64,000 nt of DNA. Origin: an uncultured Clostridia bacterium. Lineage in GTDB: Bacteria; Bacillota; Clostridia; Christensenellales; Borkfalkiaceae. The DNA lies in assembly GCA_947624965.1 (NCBI GenBank), contig CANQMN010000002.1:62001-126000 (forward strand), in the 5' to 3' direction. Both the position numbers and the translations under genes were made by a program. The notes beneath the pieces are model-generated. The model was given only the letters and a program-made list of their open reading frames with translations. It was not told where the DNA came from and made no database searches. This document shows positions 56,602 through 64,000 of the stretch, one piece after another (position 1 is the stretch's first letter; every line of letters begins with the position of its first letter).

Positions 56602-57346
56602 GTATTTTGCCCGCCGCTTCGGTTCCCGCACGAAGGCGAGAGAGGCGCTCGAACGGGGGCTCGTGCTTCACTGCGGCAAACCGCTTTCCCCCGCGGACGA
56701 TGCGGAGGACGGAGAGGACTACGACCTGCTCGGCGAGCTCGATTTCGTCTCCAACGGCGGCTATAAACTGGAACGGGGGCTCTCCCGCTTTCAAGAGAGC
56801 GTGGAGGGGTGCGTCGTCGCCGATCTGGGCGCGAGCACGGGCGGTTTTTGCGACTGCCTGTTGCGGCGGGGCGCAAAGACCGTCTTTTGCGTGGACGTCG
56901 GGGAGAGCCAGCTTGCGCCTTCGCTCGCCTGCGACGGGCGCGTCGTTGCGATGGACCGCACGAACGCGCGCTATCTTTCCCCCGGTGATTTCCCTCTGCC
57001 GATCGACGTTATAACCTCCGATTTGAGTTTTATTTCGCTCCGCCTCGTCCTACCCGCGGTCTCTTCTCTCTTGCGGGAGGGGGGACGGGCGTTCGTGCTC
57101 TTTAAGCCGCAATTCGAGTGCGAAGGAAAGGGGCTCGGCAAGAGCGGGATCCTGCCGCAGAGCCGCCACGCTTCGCTATTGTCCGAATTTTACGATTTTT
57201 GCGTTGCGCTTCGGCTCGCCCCGCAGGAGATCGTCAATGCGCCGCTTCGCAAAAAGAAGAACGTGGAATACCTCGTTTTTCTGAAAAAGGACGCGGCGGC
57301 GATCGGGAAAGCCGAATTTCTCGCACATGCCTCACAAATTTTGTGA
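56588..57346 (+). CDS. tlyA: TlyA-family rRNA 2'-O-methyltransferase
   Basis: A 252-residue protein with an N-terminal S4-like RNA-binding domain (RADKYFARRFGSRTKAREAL) and an FtsJ-type methyltransferase (VVADLGASTGGFCDCLLRRGA SAM loop, then DVITSDLSFISL and FVLFKPQFE). TlyA methylates cytidines in 16S/23S rRNA. The start overlaps the dxs end by 14 bases with GAGG 7 bases upstream. The usual order dxs-tlyA-nadK-argR-recN is kept. Confidence 0.93.
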   Translation: MRADKYFARRFGSRTKAREALERGLVLHCGKPLSPADDAEDGEDYDLLGELDFVSNGGYKLERGLSRFQESVEGCVVADLGASTGGFCDCLLRRGAKTVFCVDVGESQLAPSLACDGRVVAMDRTNARYLSPGDFPLPIDVITSDLSFISLRLVLPAVSSLLREGGRAFVLFKPQFECEGKGLGKSGILPQSRHASLLSEFYDFCVALRLAPQEIVNAPLRKKKNVEYLVFLKKDAAAIGKAEFLAHASQIL

Positions 57347-57389
57347 AAAATTTTGTGAAGATCCGCCCTGTTTTTTTTACGGAAAAGAC

Positions 57390-57418
57390 TTGCATTTATA
57401 CAAAAAAACAGATATAAT
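57390..57418 (+). promoter_or_regulatory. Promoter of nadK, adjacent to its start codon
   Basis: TTGCAT (57390-57395), 17 bases, TATAAT (57413-57418). Only 8 bases separate the -10 from the nadK ATG. Confidence 0.75.
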
Positions 57419-57426
57419 AAAACGCG

Positions 57427-58218
57427 ATGAATCTCGGGATATACTATAACGGCGAACAGGTGGAGATCGCCGTCGCCAAACGGCTCGCCGAACGCGCCGC
57501 CGCTTCGGGCGGGAAGGCGCGCCTGTGCACCCGGACGGAAGATTTCGCGCAGTTCGACCGCATTATCGTCCTCGGCGGGGACGGGACCGTTCTCCGCGCC
57601 GCACGGGAGAGTTCCCGCCTCGGGATCCCGATCGTCGGCGTCAATTTCGGGCGGCTCGGCTTTCTCACGGAGTTTGAACGGGCGGACGCCGAAAAAGCGA
57701 TCTCGCTCGCGCTGGACGAGGGGTGCCCCGTGCTCGGACGCACGATGCTCGAAGCGACGCTCAACGGCGTCTCCTCGCATTGTCTCAACGAAATATCTCT
57801 GATGCGCGCCGTCTCCGAGCGGGACGGCAACCGTATTGCCAAGATCTCCGTAACCATCGACGGAAGCCGCGCGGGGGAGTTTGCGGCGGACGGGCTCATC
57901 GTGGCGACGCCCACGGGTTCCACCGCCTATTCGCTCTCCGCGGGCGGATGTATCCTTACGCCGGACTGCGCGAGTTTTTTGCTCACGCCCGTCTGCGCGT
58001 TTTCCATGCGGAGCAGACCGATCGCCTATTCGGACGGGAGCGTCCTCGAATTTTCGCACGGGGAAGGCTCGCCGCTCCTCCTGTACGGAGACGGGATCTT
58101 TTTGGGGAAGGTCGGAAAAAACGATAAATTCACGGTGAAAAAGTCCGCGCGCTGCGCCCTCTTTTTGACCGCGGAAAAGGGCGGTTTTTTCCGCCGTTAT
58201 ACAGAAAAAATAAATTAA
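57427..58218 (+). CDS. nadK: NAD kinase
   Basis: This 263-residue enzyme phosphorylates NAD to NADP. IIVLGGDGTVLRAAR is the GGDGT motif, GVNFGRLGFLTEFE the NAD site and ADGLIVATPTGSTAYSLSAGG the C-terminal signature. Length is normal. There is no SD and the -10 box lies 8 bases before the ATG, so the mRNA should be leaderless. Confidence 0.96.
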   Translation: MNLGIYYNGEQVEIAVAKRLAERAAASGGKARLCTRTEDFAQFDRIIVLGGDGTVLRAARESSRLGIPIVGVNFGRLGFLTEFERADAEKAISLALDEGCPVLGRTMLEATLNGVSSHCLNEISLMRAVSERDGNRIAKISVTIDGSRAGEFAADGLIVATPTGSTAYSLSAGGCILTPDCASFLLTPVCAFSMRSRPIAYSDGSVLEFSHGEGSPLLLYGDGIFLGKVGKNDKFTVKKSARCALFLTAEKGGFFRRYTEKIN

Positions 58219-58231
58219 CGAGGGATAGATT

Positions 58232-58687
58232 ATGTTAAGAAACGCACGGCACAGCAAAATTCTCGAAATCATCGAGGAGAAAGAGATCGAGACGCAGGAG
58301 GAACTCTGTTCCGAACTCGCCCTCAGCAACTACACGGTTACGCAGGCGACCGTCTCGCGCGACATCAAAGATCTGCACCTGTTCAAGGTGAAGGGCATCA
58401 ACAAGCGGTTCCGCTATGCCGCGGTCACCGAGAGCGAAACGGGCATTTCCGACAAGATGCGCGCACTCTTTCAGACCTGCGTCGTGAATATCTGCCCCGT
58501 GGGGAATCTCATCGTCGTCAAGACGCTCAACGGGAACGGAAGCAACGCGGGCGTCGTCATCGACCGTCTCGATTACCGCGAGGTCGTGGGCAGCATTGCG
58601 GGCGACGATACCGTTCTGCTCATTTGCGAGACGCCCGAAAAGGCGCAGACCGTGATCCGCAGGTTAGAGGCAATCGTCAAGGGCTGA
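58232..58687 (+). CDS. argR: Arginine repressor ArgR/AhrC
   Basis: A 151-residue regulator: N-terminal winged helix (RHSKILEIIEEKEIETQEEL, TQATVSRDIKDLHL) and C-terminal arginine-binding oligomerisation domain (EVVGSIAGDDTVLLIC). It represses arginine biosynthesis when arginine is bound. It is the usual partner of recN. It starts 14 bases after nadK. Confidence 0.96.
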   Translation: MLRNARHSKILEIIEEKEIETQEELCSELALSNYTVTQATVSRDIKDLHLFKVKGINKRFRYAAVTESETGISDKMRALFQTCVVNICPVGNLIVVKTLNGNGSNAGVVIDRLDYREVVGSIAGDDTVLLICETPEKAQTVIRRLEAIVKG

Positions 58688-58688
58688 T

Positions 58689-60386
58689 ATGCTGCAAAAG
58701 CTCACGATCGAAAACGTTGCGCTCATCGACCGCGCCGAAGCGGAGTTTTCCGAGGGGCTCAACGTTTTATCCGGGGAAACGGGCGCGGGGAAGTCTGTCA
58801 TTCTCGACTCCATCGATTTCGTCCTCGGCGCAAAGGCGGACAAGAGCATTGTCCGCTCGGGAAAGGACGCGTGCCTCGTGCGCGCGGAATTTTTCGTGGG
58901 GGAAAACGAGGGGGTCCGCCGCGCGCTCGAAGCGCTCGACATCGAGGCGGAAGATACGCTCGTCATCACCCGAAAACTCACATCGGAAGGGAAGAGCTCG
59001 CTCAAACTCAACGGCTGTACGGTGACCGCCGCCATGCTTCGCACGGTAACGGCGGAACTCGTGGACGTTCACGGTCAGAGCGAGCATTTCTTTTTGCTCA
59101 AAGAGAGCAACCAGCTCAAACTTCTCGATTCCCTTGCGGGGGAGAGCGTCTCCGTGCAGAAGGAGCGCGTCGCCGCGCTTCTTTCCGAGCGGAAAGCCAT
59201 CCTCGGCGAACTGAAACTGTTGGGTGGCGACGAGGCGGAACGCAGCCGCAGAATGGATATTCTGCGCTACCAGATCGACGAAATCGCCCGCGCCGACTTT
59301 CATGAGGGAGAAGAGGAGGAACTCGTCGCGCTCAGAACGCGCTATATGAACGCCGAAAAGATCCTCGGCGGGCTGAACAGCGCGCGCGAATATCTGCTGG
59401 CGGACGGCGGGGGCGCGGATTCCGTGCGGGGCGCGGTGCGCGCGCTCGCCGCATTGGAGAAATTCGACGACCGCTTTGCCTCCCTTTCCGAACGGTTGGA
59501 GAACGCCGCGGCGGAACTTGCCGACGTCGGCGCGACCGTGGAGGACATCGCGGAGGATTCCGCCATCGACGAGCGGGACGCCGAGCGCGCGGAAAACCGT
59601 CTCGACGAACTCAAATCGCTCAAACGGAAGTACGGCGCGTCCATTGCGGAGATCAACGGGTTCGCGGCGCGCGCGCAGGCGGAATACGATCTGCTCGCGG
59701 ACAGCGGCGAGCGGTGCGAACGCCTGAACGCGCAACTCACCGACTGCGAGGACAGGCTGTATTCGGCATGCCTTGCGCTCACCGAAGCGAGAAAAGCGGG
59801 CGCGCGCGGGTTTACGGAGCGCGTTACCGCGGAATTGAAGACGTTGAACATCTCCGCCGCGCGCTTCGAGGTGCAGTTCGACGGGTATACGCGGGCAGAC
59901 GCGGGCAAGGCGACGGCGGAGGGGATGGACAGCATCCGTTTTCTCTTTTCCGCCAATGCGGGCGAGCCGCTCAAAGAGCTCGGAAAGATCATCAGCGGCG
60001 GCGAAATGAGCCGATTTATGCTGGCGGTGAAGGCACAGCTCTCCGCGACGGGGGGGATCGGGACCTATCTCTTCGACGAGATCGACGCGGGGATCAGCGG
60101 CAAAACGGCGCGCGTCGTCGCCGAGAAATTCTGCAAGATCGCCCGCCGCACGCAGATCGTCGCAGTTTCGCATCTCGCGCAGATCGCCTCCTTCGCGGAT
60201 CGCCAGTTCCTGATCGAGAAGCGCGAGGAAGGGGAACGGACGTATACGCGCATCGAGGTGATCGACGGCGAACGCCGTCTTGCGGAGATCGCCCGCCTCG
60301 CGGGCGGCGACACGGAGAGCGAGATCGCGCTCCGCCACGCGAAAGAACTGCTCGCCTCGGCGGCTTCTTACAAAAACTCCCTGTAA
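58689..60386 (+). CDS. recN: DNA repair ATPase RecN
   Basis: The 565-residue SMC-like protein of double-strand break repair. ENVALIDRAEAEFSEGLNVL and the Walker A GETGAGKSV are at the N-terminus, a long coiled coil fills about residues 150-390, and ISGGEMSRFMLAVK (signature) with YLFDEIDAGISG (Walker B) lies in the C-terminal head, followed by VAVSHLAQIASFAD. One base separates it from argR. Confidence 0.97.
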   Translation: MLQKLTIENVALIDRAEAEFSEGLNVLSGETGAGKSVILDSIDFVLGAKADKSIVRSGKDACLVRAEFFVGENEGVRRALEALDIEAEDTLVITRKLTSEGKSSLKLNGCTVTAAMLRTVTAELVDVHGQSEHFFLLKESNQLKLLDSLAGESVSVQKERVAALLSERKAILGELKLLGGDEAERSRRMDILRYQIDEIARADFHEGEEEELVALRTRYMNAEKILGGLNSAREYLLADGGGADSVRGAVRALAALEKFDDRFASLSERLENAAAELADVGATVEDIAEDSAIDERDAERAENRLDELKSLKRKYGASIAEINGFAARAQAEYDLLADSGERCERLNAQLTDCEDRLYSACLALTEARKAGARGFTERVTAELKTLNISAARFEVQFDGYTRADAGKATAEGMDSIRFLFSANAGEPLKELGKIISGGEMSRFMLAVKAQLSATGGIGTYLFDEIDAGISGKTARVVAEKFCKIARRTQIVAVSHLAQIASFADRQFLIEKREEGERTYTRIEVIDGERRLAEIARLAGGDTESEIALRHAKELLASAASYKNSL

Positions 60387-60404
60387 CGCGGTCCGCTTGT
60401 GGAC

Positions 60405-60434
60405 GCATATAAAACGAACGGCTTACGCAAATTA
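60405..60434 (+). promoter_or_regulatory. Possible forespore promoter of spoIVB
   Basis: GCATA (60405-60409), 18 bases, CAAATTA (60428-60434), similar to sigma-G/sigma-F promoters; spoIVB is forespore-expressed in Bacillus. Confidence 0.45.
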
Positions 60435-60453
60435 ACTTCGGTTTGGAGGTTTT

Positions 60454-61464
60454 ATGCGTAAGCTGAAATTTTTTTCGGCGATCTTTATTCTCGCCGTTTG
60501 CTTCGCGCTCTGCCCGAATATCGCCGTGCAGGCGAGCGCCGCGGAGAATGAATATTACATCGGCGGGATGACGGCGGGCTTCACGCTCACCGCGGGCGGC
60601 GTGGAGATCATCGGGCTCAACGAAGTCGTCTCGGAGGACGGCATCCACCGTCCCGCGGAGGAAGCGGGCATCCGCGTCGGGGATTGCATTCTCGCAGTAG
60701 ACGGCATCTGCGTAAAAAATATTTCCGATCTGAACGACGCGCTCGCCCGCTGCGGCGGCAAGGAGATCAAACTGACGGTCGCCCGTTCGGGAGACACCGC
60801 CGAAATTTCGCTCACGCCCGCAAAGGACAAAAAGAGCGGAAGATATAAGATCGGCATTCTCATCCGCGATACGCTCAACGGGATCGGCACGGTAACTTAC
60901 ATCAAAAAGGATACGCTCCGCTTCGGCTCGCTCGGGCACGCCGTCTGCGACGACAATAAAAACGCGCTCGAAATCGCCGATCCGCGCGTCTATCTTTGCA
61001 GTGTCGTCGGCGTCAACAAGGGGACGCGGGGGAAAGCGGGGGAGCTCCGCGGGCTCTTTATCAACGACAAGCCGCTCGCTTCGGCGGACAAAGTATGCGA
61101 AACGGGGCTGTACGGCTTCTTTGAGAAAGAATACGATTTTTCCCGCCTCGAAACGGTGCAGGCGGCGCCCATTGCGGAGGCGACCGTCGGCAAGGCGGTC
61201 ATCTATTCGACCGTGAACGGCGTCTTTCCCCAGCAGTATGAGATCTCCATCGTAAAAGTTGACGCGGGCAACCGCGAAAACAAGAACTTCGTCATAAAAG
61301 TTACCGACGAAAAACTCATCGGGGAGACGGGCGGCATCGTACAGGGCATGAGCGGCAGTCCCATTCTGCAAAACGGAAAGCTCATCGGCGCGATCACCCA
61401 CGTCTTTCTCAACGATCCCACGCGCGGCTACGGCATCGGGATAGAAAATATGCTCGGGAATTGA
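60454..61464 (+). CDS. spoIVB: Stage IV sporulation serine protease SpoIVB
   Basis: The 336-residue S55-family protease triggers pro-sigma-K processing by signalling from forespore to mother cell. A signal peptide (FFSAIFILAVCFALCPNIAVQA) is followed by a PDZ domain (EEAGIRVGDCILAVDGICV) and the peptidase domain with His162 in GSLGHAVCD and the catalytic Ser in VQGMSGSPILQNGK (about residue 300). It is shorter than B. subtilis SpoIVB (425). GGAGG precedes the ATG. In most spore formers spo0A follows; here it does not. Confidence 0.95.
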   Translation: MRKLKFFSAIFILAVCFALCPNIAVQASAAENEYYIGGMTAGFTLTAGGVEIIGLNEVVSEDGIHRPAEEAGIRVGDCILAVDGICVKNISDLNDALARCGGKEIKLTVARSGDTAEISLTPAKDKKSGRYKIGILIRDTLNGIGTVTYIKKDTLRFGSLGHAVCDDNKNALEIADPRVYLCSVVGVNKGTRGKAGELRGLFINDKPLASADKVCETGLYGFFEKEYDFSRLETVQAAPIAEATVGKAVIYSTVNGVFPQQYEISIVKVDAGNRENKNFVIKVTDEKLIGETGGIVQGMSGSPILQNGKLIGAITHVFLNDPTRGYGIGIENMLGN

Positions 61465-61491
61465 ATTTTCGGGGACGCATGCTCATATGAT
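61463..61491 (+). promoter_or_regulatory. Possible sigma-E promoter of the SpoIIM-like gene
   Basis: GAATTTT (61463-61469, six of seven to KMATATT), 14 bases, CATATGAT (61484-61491). The -10 ends 5 bases before the ATG. Confidence 0.5.
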
Positions 61492-61496
61492 AAGAT

Positions 61497-62096
61497 ATGA
61501 ACATGCCGTACCCCGTGCGGGATTGCGTGTGCCGCGCCGCCGAGCGCAGAAAGACGTTGCTCGTGCTCGCCGTGGTTTTTCTGGCGATGGCGGTCCTCGG
61601 GATCTGCTTCTATCAGACGCCCGCGTTTTACGATTATCACCTCACGCTCTGCGAGCGGTTCGTCGACCGCGTCTGTTATTCGCAGCAGAGCGTTTTTCTC
61701 ATCTTTTTGGAGCGGTTTGCGGGGAATGCGCTCTTCGTTCTCGTCATACTGGCGGGCGGGGTCCACCCGGTCGCGCTCGTACTGCCGCCGCTCACGCTCT
61801 GTTACCGCGCCTATACGTTCGGGGGGAGCCTCGCCGTATTCTTTTCGGTCTACCGCCTTTCGGGCGCGCTCATCGTATTCGTGCTGTATCTGCCCGTCCA
61901 CCTGCTCGTGGACGTCGTCTTGCTCGGCGGCGCGGCGCTCTCCTTTTCCCGCGCGCCCCGTTTTAAGTTCTCAAAAGGGGATCTTCGGGAACTTTTGTGC
62001 GATTTTCTCATTTTGCTCGTCTTGATCGCCGCGATCTGTCTCTTGGAGATGATCCTGCTTCTCGTACTCTTCCATCCGCTCGGATATCTGTTGTGA
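61497..62096 (+). CDS. SpoIIM-like integral membrane protein
   Basis: A 199-residue protein with five or so helices: LLVLAVVFLAMAVLGICFYQ near the N-terminus, then after a soluble loop LERFAGNALFVLVILAGG, PPLTLCYRAYTFGGSLAVFF, LIVFVLYLPVHLLVDVVLLGG and a final C-terminal helix. Size and helix pattern resemble SpoIIM of the engulfment DMP complex, but no diagnostic motif settles this. The position between spoIVB and dacF and a sigma-E-like promoter support a sporulation role. No SD before ATG 61497 or 61503. Confidence 0.55.
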   Translation: MNMPYPVRDCVCRAAERRKTLLVLAVVFLAMAVLGICFYQTPAFYDYHLTLCERFVDRVCYSQQSVFLIFLERFAGNALFVLVILAGGVHPVALVLPPLTLCYRAYTFGGSLAVFFSVYRLSGALIVFVLYLPVHLLVDVVLLGGAALSFSRAPRFKFSKGDLRELLCDFLILLVLIAAICLLEMILLLVLFHPLGYLL

Positions 62097-62102
62097 ACTT
62101 TC

Positions 62103-62131
62103 GCGTATTTTTCCGAAAAGCGCGCAAACTA
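62103..62131 (+). promoter_or_regulatory. Possible forespore promoter of dacF
   Basis: GCGTA (62103-62107), 17 bases, CAAACTA (62125-62131). The -10 string also fits the sigma-F decamer at most positions (GCGCAAACTA), and closely matches the spoIVB -10. It ends 5 bases before the ATG. Confidence 0.4.
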
Positions 62132-62136
62132 ACGGC

Positions 62137-63291
62137 ATGAAACTCATGTCTATCGGCGCCGCGATCGCGGCGGGTTGTATCATCCTTACGGGCGTCTCGG
62201 CGCCCGTGCGCGTCCGCGCGGAGGAAGAACTCGCGCCTTCCTGCAAGGCGGCTTACCTCTGCGACGCGGAGAGCGGCGTTTGCGTCTATGAAAAAGAGGC
62301 GGAAAAGCGGTTGCCCATCGCAAGCATGTGCAAGATCATGACGCTGCTTCTCTCGCTGGAAGCCGCGGACAGCGGCGCGCTCTCCTACGACGAGCAGATC
62401 GCGGTGAGCGAAAACGCCGCGGGAATGGGCGGTTCGCAGGTCTTTTTGGGCGCGGATCTCACCTACGGCGCGGAACAACTGATGAAGAGCATCGCCGTCT
62501 GTTCCGCGAACGATTCCTGCGTCGCGATGGCGGAACGCATCGCCGGGAGCGAAGCGGCGTTCGTCGATTGCATGAACGCCCGCGCGAAGGAGCTCGGCGC
62601 GGAAAACACGCTGTTCGCAAACTGCACGGGGCTTCCGAAAGAGACGCAGTATTCCTGCGCAAAGGACGTCTCCCTGATGTTGCGGGAGCTCATCAAACAT
62701 AAAAAATATTACGAGTTTTCAAAGATCTGGCTGGAAGATTTCGTCCATCCCGACGGGCGGACGACGCAGATGACGAATACCAACAAGCTCATCCGCCATT
62801 ATAAGGGGTGCGACGGCGGCAAGACGGGATTCACGAACGAGGCGGGATTTTGCCTTGCGGCGACGGCGCAGCGCGGCGACACGCGGCTCATCTCCGTCGT
62901 CATCGGCTCGGATTCGTCCAAGGCGCGCTTCCACGACGTCTCCCAAATGCTCGACCACGCCTTTGCCAACTACGAAACAAAGACCGTGCTCGCCGCAAAT
63001 ACGCCGCTCGGGGAAAAGTATCCCGTGAAGGGGAGCCGCGTCGCGGAGATCGCCCTGTGCGCGGCGCGTCCGCTCAAATGCTTTGTCCGCCGCGGAAACG
63101 AGGGGAACTGCACGCTCACGATAAATTGCCGCGCGCTCGTTGCGCCGATCGCGGCGGGCGACGTTGTGGGGGAGGCGACGCTCTTTGTCGACGGCGTCGA
63201 AGCGGGAAAGACCGAACTCATCGCCGCGGAAGCCGCGCCCGAATATACGTGGTGGGACGCCTACCAAGAGAGCGCGCAAAATTGGAATTAA
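62137..63291 (+). CDS. dacF: D-alanyl-D-alanine carboxypeptidase, DacF type
   Basis: The 384-residue secreted S11-family penicillin-binding protein trims peptidoglycan peptides, in spore formers often the cortex. Signal peptide (SIGAAIAAGCIILTGVSAPVRVRA). The catalytic SXXK is Ser63-Met-Cys-Lys66, SXN is Ser123-Ala-Asn125 and KTG is at 229-231 (GGKTGFTNEAG). A C-terminal beta domain and an amphipathic end follow. There is no SD, and a forespore-like -10 sits 5 bases before ATG 62137. Confidence 0.93.
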   Translation: MKLMSIGAAIAAGCIILTGVSAPVRVRAEEELAPSCKAAYLCDAESGVCVYEKEAEKRLPIASMCKIMTLLLSLEAADSGALSYDEQIAVSENAAGMGGSQVFLGADLTYGAEQLMKSIAVCSANDSCVAMAERIAGSEAAFVDCMNARAKELGAENTLFANCTGLPKETQYSCAKDVSLMLRELIKHKKYYEFSKIWLEDFVHPDGRTTQMTNTNKLIRHYKGCDGGKTGFTNEAGFCLAATAQRGDTRLISVVIGSDSSKARFHDVSQMLDHAFANYETKTVLAANTPLGEKYPVKGSRVAEIALCAARPLKCFVRRGNEGNCTLTINCRALVAPIAAGDVVGEATLFVDGVEAGKTELIAAEAAPEYTWWDAYQESAQNWN

Positions 63292-63303
63292 GCAGTTTAT
63301 CAT

Positions 63304-63322
63304 AGTACTATGTATGACGTAA
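63304..63322 (+). repeat. Dispersed repeat copy 6
   Basis: AGTACTATGTATGACGTAA, three mismatches to the core, the most diverged copy. Its right half forms the left arm of the dacF terminator hairpin. Confidence 0.7.
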
Positions 63323-63353
63323 TATTCAAATTTTGAAGATTACGTCTTTTTTT
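63316..63353 (+). terminator. Terminator after dacF, built on dispersed repeat copy 6
   Basis: Arms GACGTAATATTCAAA (63316-63330) and TTTTGAAGATTACGTC (63331-63346), then seven T. Confidence 0.85.
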
Positions 63354-63354
63354 G

Positions 63355-63384
63355 TTGACCGAAACCGCCGCTTCGTGCTATAAT
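63355..63384 (+). promoter_or_regulatory. Promoter of lysA, adjacent to its start codon
   Basis: TTGACC (63355-63360), 18 bases, TGC-TATAAT (-10 at 63379-63384, extended). Nine bases separate the -10 from the ATG. Confidence 0.75.
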
Positions 63385-63393
63385 TTAGTTCCC

Positions 63394-64000
63394 ATGAACG
63401 AAAGAGAAACCTTAAAGATCAATGCCGCGGGGCATCTCGAAATCGGCGGCGCGGACTGCGTTTCGCTTGCAGAGCGCTTCCATACGCCGCTCTATGTGTT
63501 CGACGAAGCCCACATCCGTACGATGATGCGCGTCTTGCGCCGAACCTTCGAGGAGGAATACGGGGGCAGAGGGCTCGTTCTCTATGCCTCCAAGGCGTTT
63601 TCCTGCAAAGCGATCTATGCGATCGCCCAAGCGGAGGGCATCGGCGCGGACGTCGTTTCGGGCGGCGAACTGTATACCGCCATGCAAGCGGGGTTCCCGC
63701 CTGAAAAAATTTTTCTGCACGGCAACAACAAACTTCCCTCCGAAATTTCCTATGCGCTCGACTGCAAAGTCGGCTGTATCGTGCTCGACGCGCTTTCGGA
63801 AGCGGACCTCGTCGAAGCGGAAGCGGCAAGACGCGGCGTTGTGCAAAACGTCCTCATCCGCGTCAATCCGGGCGTGGAGGCGCACACGCATGCCTATATC
63901 CAGACGGCGACGACGGACAGCAAGTTCGGCTTTTCCGTGGCGGACGGCTCCGCGCGCCGCATGACGGAGACCGTTCTGCGCCTCCCGCACCTCCGTTTGC
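63394..64000 (+). CDS. lysA: Diaminopimelate decarboxylase (3' end outside window)
   Basis: At least 202 residues of the PLP enzyme that makes lysine from meso-diaminopimelate. It begins NERETLKINAAGHLEIGGAD, with FHTPLYVFDEAHIR, the PLP lysine in LYASKAFSCKAIYAI, GADVVSGGELYTAMQAGF, FLHGNNKLPSEISYAL and VLIRVNPGVEAHTH, all LysA blocks. No SD precedes ATG 63394 and the -10 box is 9 bases away, so translation is probably leaderless. Confidence 0.95.
   Translation, partial: MNERETLKINAAGHLEIGGADCVSLAERFHTPLYVFDEAHIRTMMRVLRRTFEEEYGGRGLVLYASKAFSCKAIYAIAQAEGIGADVVSGGELYTAMQAGFPPEKIFLHGNNKLPSEISYALDCKVGCIVLDALSEADLVEAEAARRGVVQNVLIRVNPGVEAHTHAYIQTATTDSKFGFSVADGSARRMTETVLRLPHLRL

Noticed and set aside
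1-64000. CRISPR arrays, tRNA, rRNA, transposases and prophage genes
   Set aside because: No regularly spaced direct repeats, cloverleaf-like sequences or recognisable transposase, integrase or phage proteins were found by reading; a computed tRNA and Rfam search would be needed to exclude small RNAs fully.

Overview
The window reads as a GC-rich chromosome segment of an anaerobic, endospore-forming member of the Clostridia. The evidence is a complete spoIIIA operon, spoIVB, a dacF-type carboxypeptidase, whiA, argR, the anaerobic ribonucleotide reductase pair nrdDG, a bifunctional adhE and an [FeFe] hydrogenase. Codon use strongly favours G or C at third positions. A Christensenellales-like lineage is possible, but this is only an inference. 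No rRNA, tRNA, CRISPR array, phage or transposase gene was seen. Almost all genes lie on the + strand. No gene-free gap exceeds 300 bases; the longest is 31864-32159.

Layout. 1-4034: a partial padR regulator, a YkvI-like membrane protein, and a three-gene NMT1/SsuA-type ABC importer on the minus strand, divergent from valS. 4155-11058: valS, adhE and a ferredoxin-domain [FeFe] hydrogenase (fermentative redox disposal). 11124-12943: rplI (minus), a DUF1540 micro-protein, a group of inverted repeats, and an orphan secreted binding protein. 12984-21938: murB, PHP phosphoesterase, whiA, dnaE, pfkA, a PfkB-family sugar kinase and an HD hydrolase. 22012-24901: NrdR-box-controlled nrdD-nrdG. 24914-31863: M29 aminopeptidase, two COG0523/CobW-type GTPases, flavodoxin, an RsmB/RsmF-type methyltransferase, an Fe-S aldo/keto reductase and a DUF1848 protein. 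32075-44946: a Wzx/Wzy-type exopolysaccharide locus that ends in a GDP-mannose supply operon (manC, phosphohexomutase, manA). 45123-47726: an intracellular GH51 arabinofuranosidase. 47809-52235: spoIIIAA to spoIIIAH. 52296-61464: the conserved run asp23-like, nusB, folD, ispA, dxs, tlyA, nadK, argR, recN, spoIVB. 61497-64000: a SpoIIM-like membrane protein, dacF and the start of lysA.

Three observations stand out. First, a dispersed repeat with the 19-base core AGTACTATGTCAGACATAA occurs six times, always in the same orientation. It lies in a promoter region, in terminator regions, at a start codon, and in the same reading frame inside spoIIIAE and dxs. It resembles a palindromic element that invades genes, an uptake-type sequence or a polar chromosome motif. 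Second, a nine-G tract in a family 32 glycosyltransferase puts its natural C-terminus out of frame, consistent with phase variation or a homopolymer sequencing error. Third, several genes (nadK, lysA, spoIIIAA, the SpoIIM-like gene, dacF and the orphan binding protein) have a promoter -10 element only 5-9 bases before the start codon and no Shine-Dalgarno sequence, so they are probably leaderless, whereas most neighbours have good ribosome binding sites.
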